NCBI RefSeq assembly: GCF_002443255.2
Contig: NW_019211456.1
Coordinates: 558,001 to 622,000, forward strand
DNA: 64,000 nt
From: Varroa destructor
Taxonomy: Eukaryota; Arthropoda; Arachnida; Mesostigmata; Varroidae
Direction: 5' to 3'
Translations under genes and position numbers: made by a program
Part shown: positions 63,689 to 64,000 of the stretch, one piece after another
Layout of the letters: each line of letters starts with the position of its first letter
Position numbering within the stretch: the stretch's first letter is position 1
Notes under the pieces: generated by a model
What the model was told of the DNA's origin: nothing
Database searches by the model: none
Seen by the model: the letters and a program-made list of their open reading frames with translations, nothing else

Positions 63689-63745
63689 CCTCCCTCCCCT
63701 TTGTGGCTTTTTTGCCGATTTTGACTGCTGAGGTGATTCCGCCAT
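63689..63745 (-). other. Candidate first coding exon of a minus-strand gene
   Basis: ATG at 63745 lies in a favourable context (AAAGCATGGCGG) within a local GC-rich, CpG-containing patch. It is followed by 19 codons (MAESPQQSKSAKKPQRGGR) up to a possible donor AGG|GTTTGAG, phase 0. A CRE-like tgacgtcg at 63832-63839 and atgacgcc just left of it (63820-63827) could be promoter elements. The phase and Lys/Gln-rich composition would fit the first exon of the ERC-like gene, with the ADP/ATP translocase nested in its first intron. It could equally start an unrelated gene or be chance, and an overlapping frame is also open. Confidence 0.3.
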
Positions 63746-64000
63746 GCTTTGTCCACTTGTATGAAAGCTCACTGGCAGCGAGCAGATGGTAACATGGTCA
63801 ACTGCAATTACGTGTTGCTATGACGCCATATTGACGTCGTTCTGCATCACCTCGATGTGTAGTGCTATAGTCTACATCTATATACACCGCCCCCGCGAAG
63901 AGCTATGCTTGTTAAGTACGTCTTACCACAGCTCACTACCGACTGTTGAGTGAATGCTCAATTTTTAAGAACTCAGGTTCTTTCAAGAGCTATAAGCATT

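Noticed and set aside
1..64000. tRNA genes
   Set aside because: A scan by eye for B-box sequence (GGTTCRANNCC) paired with an A-box found no convincing pair. A covariance-model search would be decisive.

Overview
The window is nuclear DNA from an intron-rich, AT-rich animal. The gene set (split genes with GT-AG introns, a BBS8 cilium gene, an ELKS/CAST-type synaptic protein, decayed mariner and R1-type elements) fits an arthropod. A chelicerate such as a mite or tick is possible, but that is inference. Two runs of exactly 100 N are scaffold gaps; one has TA-rich flanks on both sides.

Layout. (1) 382-1667, minus: the first three coding exons of a mitochondrial tRNA-modifying GTPase (GTPBP3/MnmE), cut by the left edge. 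(2) 1.7-11.7 kb: gene-poor DNA with a dead R1-like retrotransposon (3925-4868), a 91-bp inverted duplication (6152-6475), a frameshifted GMC-oxidoreductase remnant (about 6925-7290) and a GC-richer island with a hairpin (10362-10844). (3) 11691-24631, plus: a complete 11-exon TTC8/BBS8 gene (498 aa), with a 7-kb intron that holds a dead mariner. (4) 24.6-31.5 kb: intergenic, with two unrecognised exon-like frames on the minus strand. (5) 31481-37499, plus: a complete four-exon ADRM1/Rpn13 proteasome ubiquitin receptor (405 aa), with a second mariner and a 73-bp tandem duplication in its introns. (6) 37.5-46.3 kb: T-rich, gene-free DNA between two convergent genes. (7) 46340-58534, minus: a coiled-coil gene of the ELKS/CAST/ERC (Bruchpilot) family. 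Ten exons were traced by matching splice phase. It has Gln/Ala/Pro-rich segments and an unfamiliar C-terminus. A third mariner, a Tc1-like fragment and the second gap lie in its introns. (8) 59865-60776, plus: an ADP/ATP translocase with an uninterrupted CDS, head-to-head with the coiled-coil gene. (9) 61-64 kb: mostly empty, with a possible first exon on the minus strand near 63.7 kb.

The genes are not a pathway. They are ordinary neighbours: mitochondrial translation and energy exchange (GTPBP3, ANT), cilium (BBS8), proteasome (Rpn13) and presynaptic scaffold (ERC-like). The most unusual item is the ERC-like gene. Its recognisable homology covers only the C-terminal coiled-coil part of ERC proteins, it is interrupted by low-complexity sequence, and its N-terminus is either very short or lies beyond the ADP/ATP translocase gene. 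No CRISPR array, tRNA or rRNA gene was seen.
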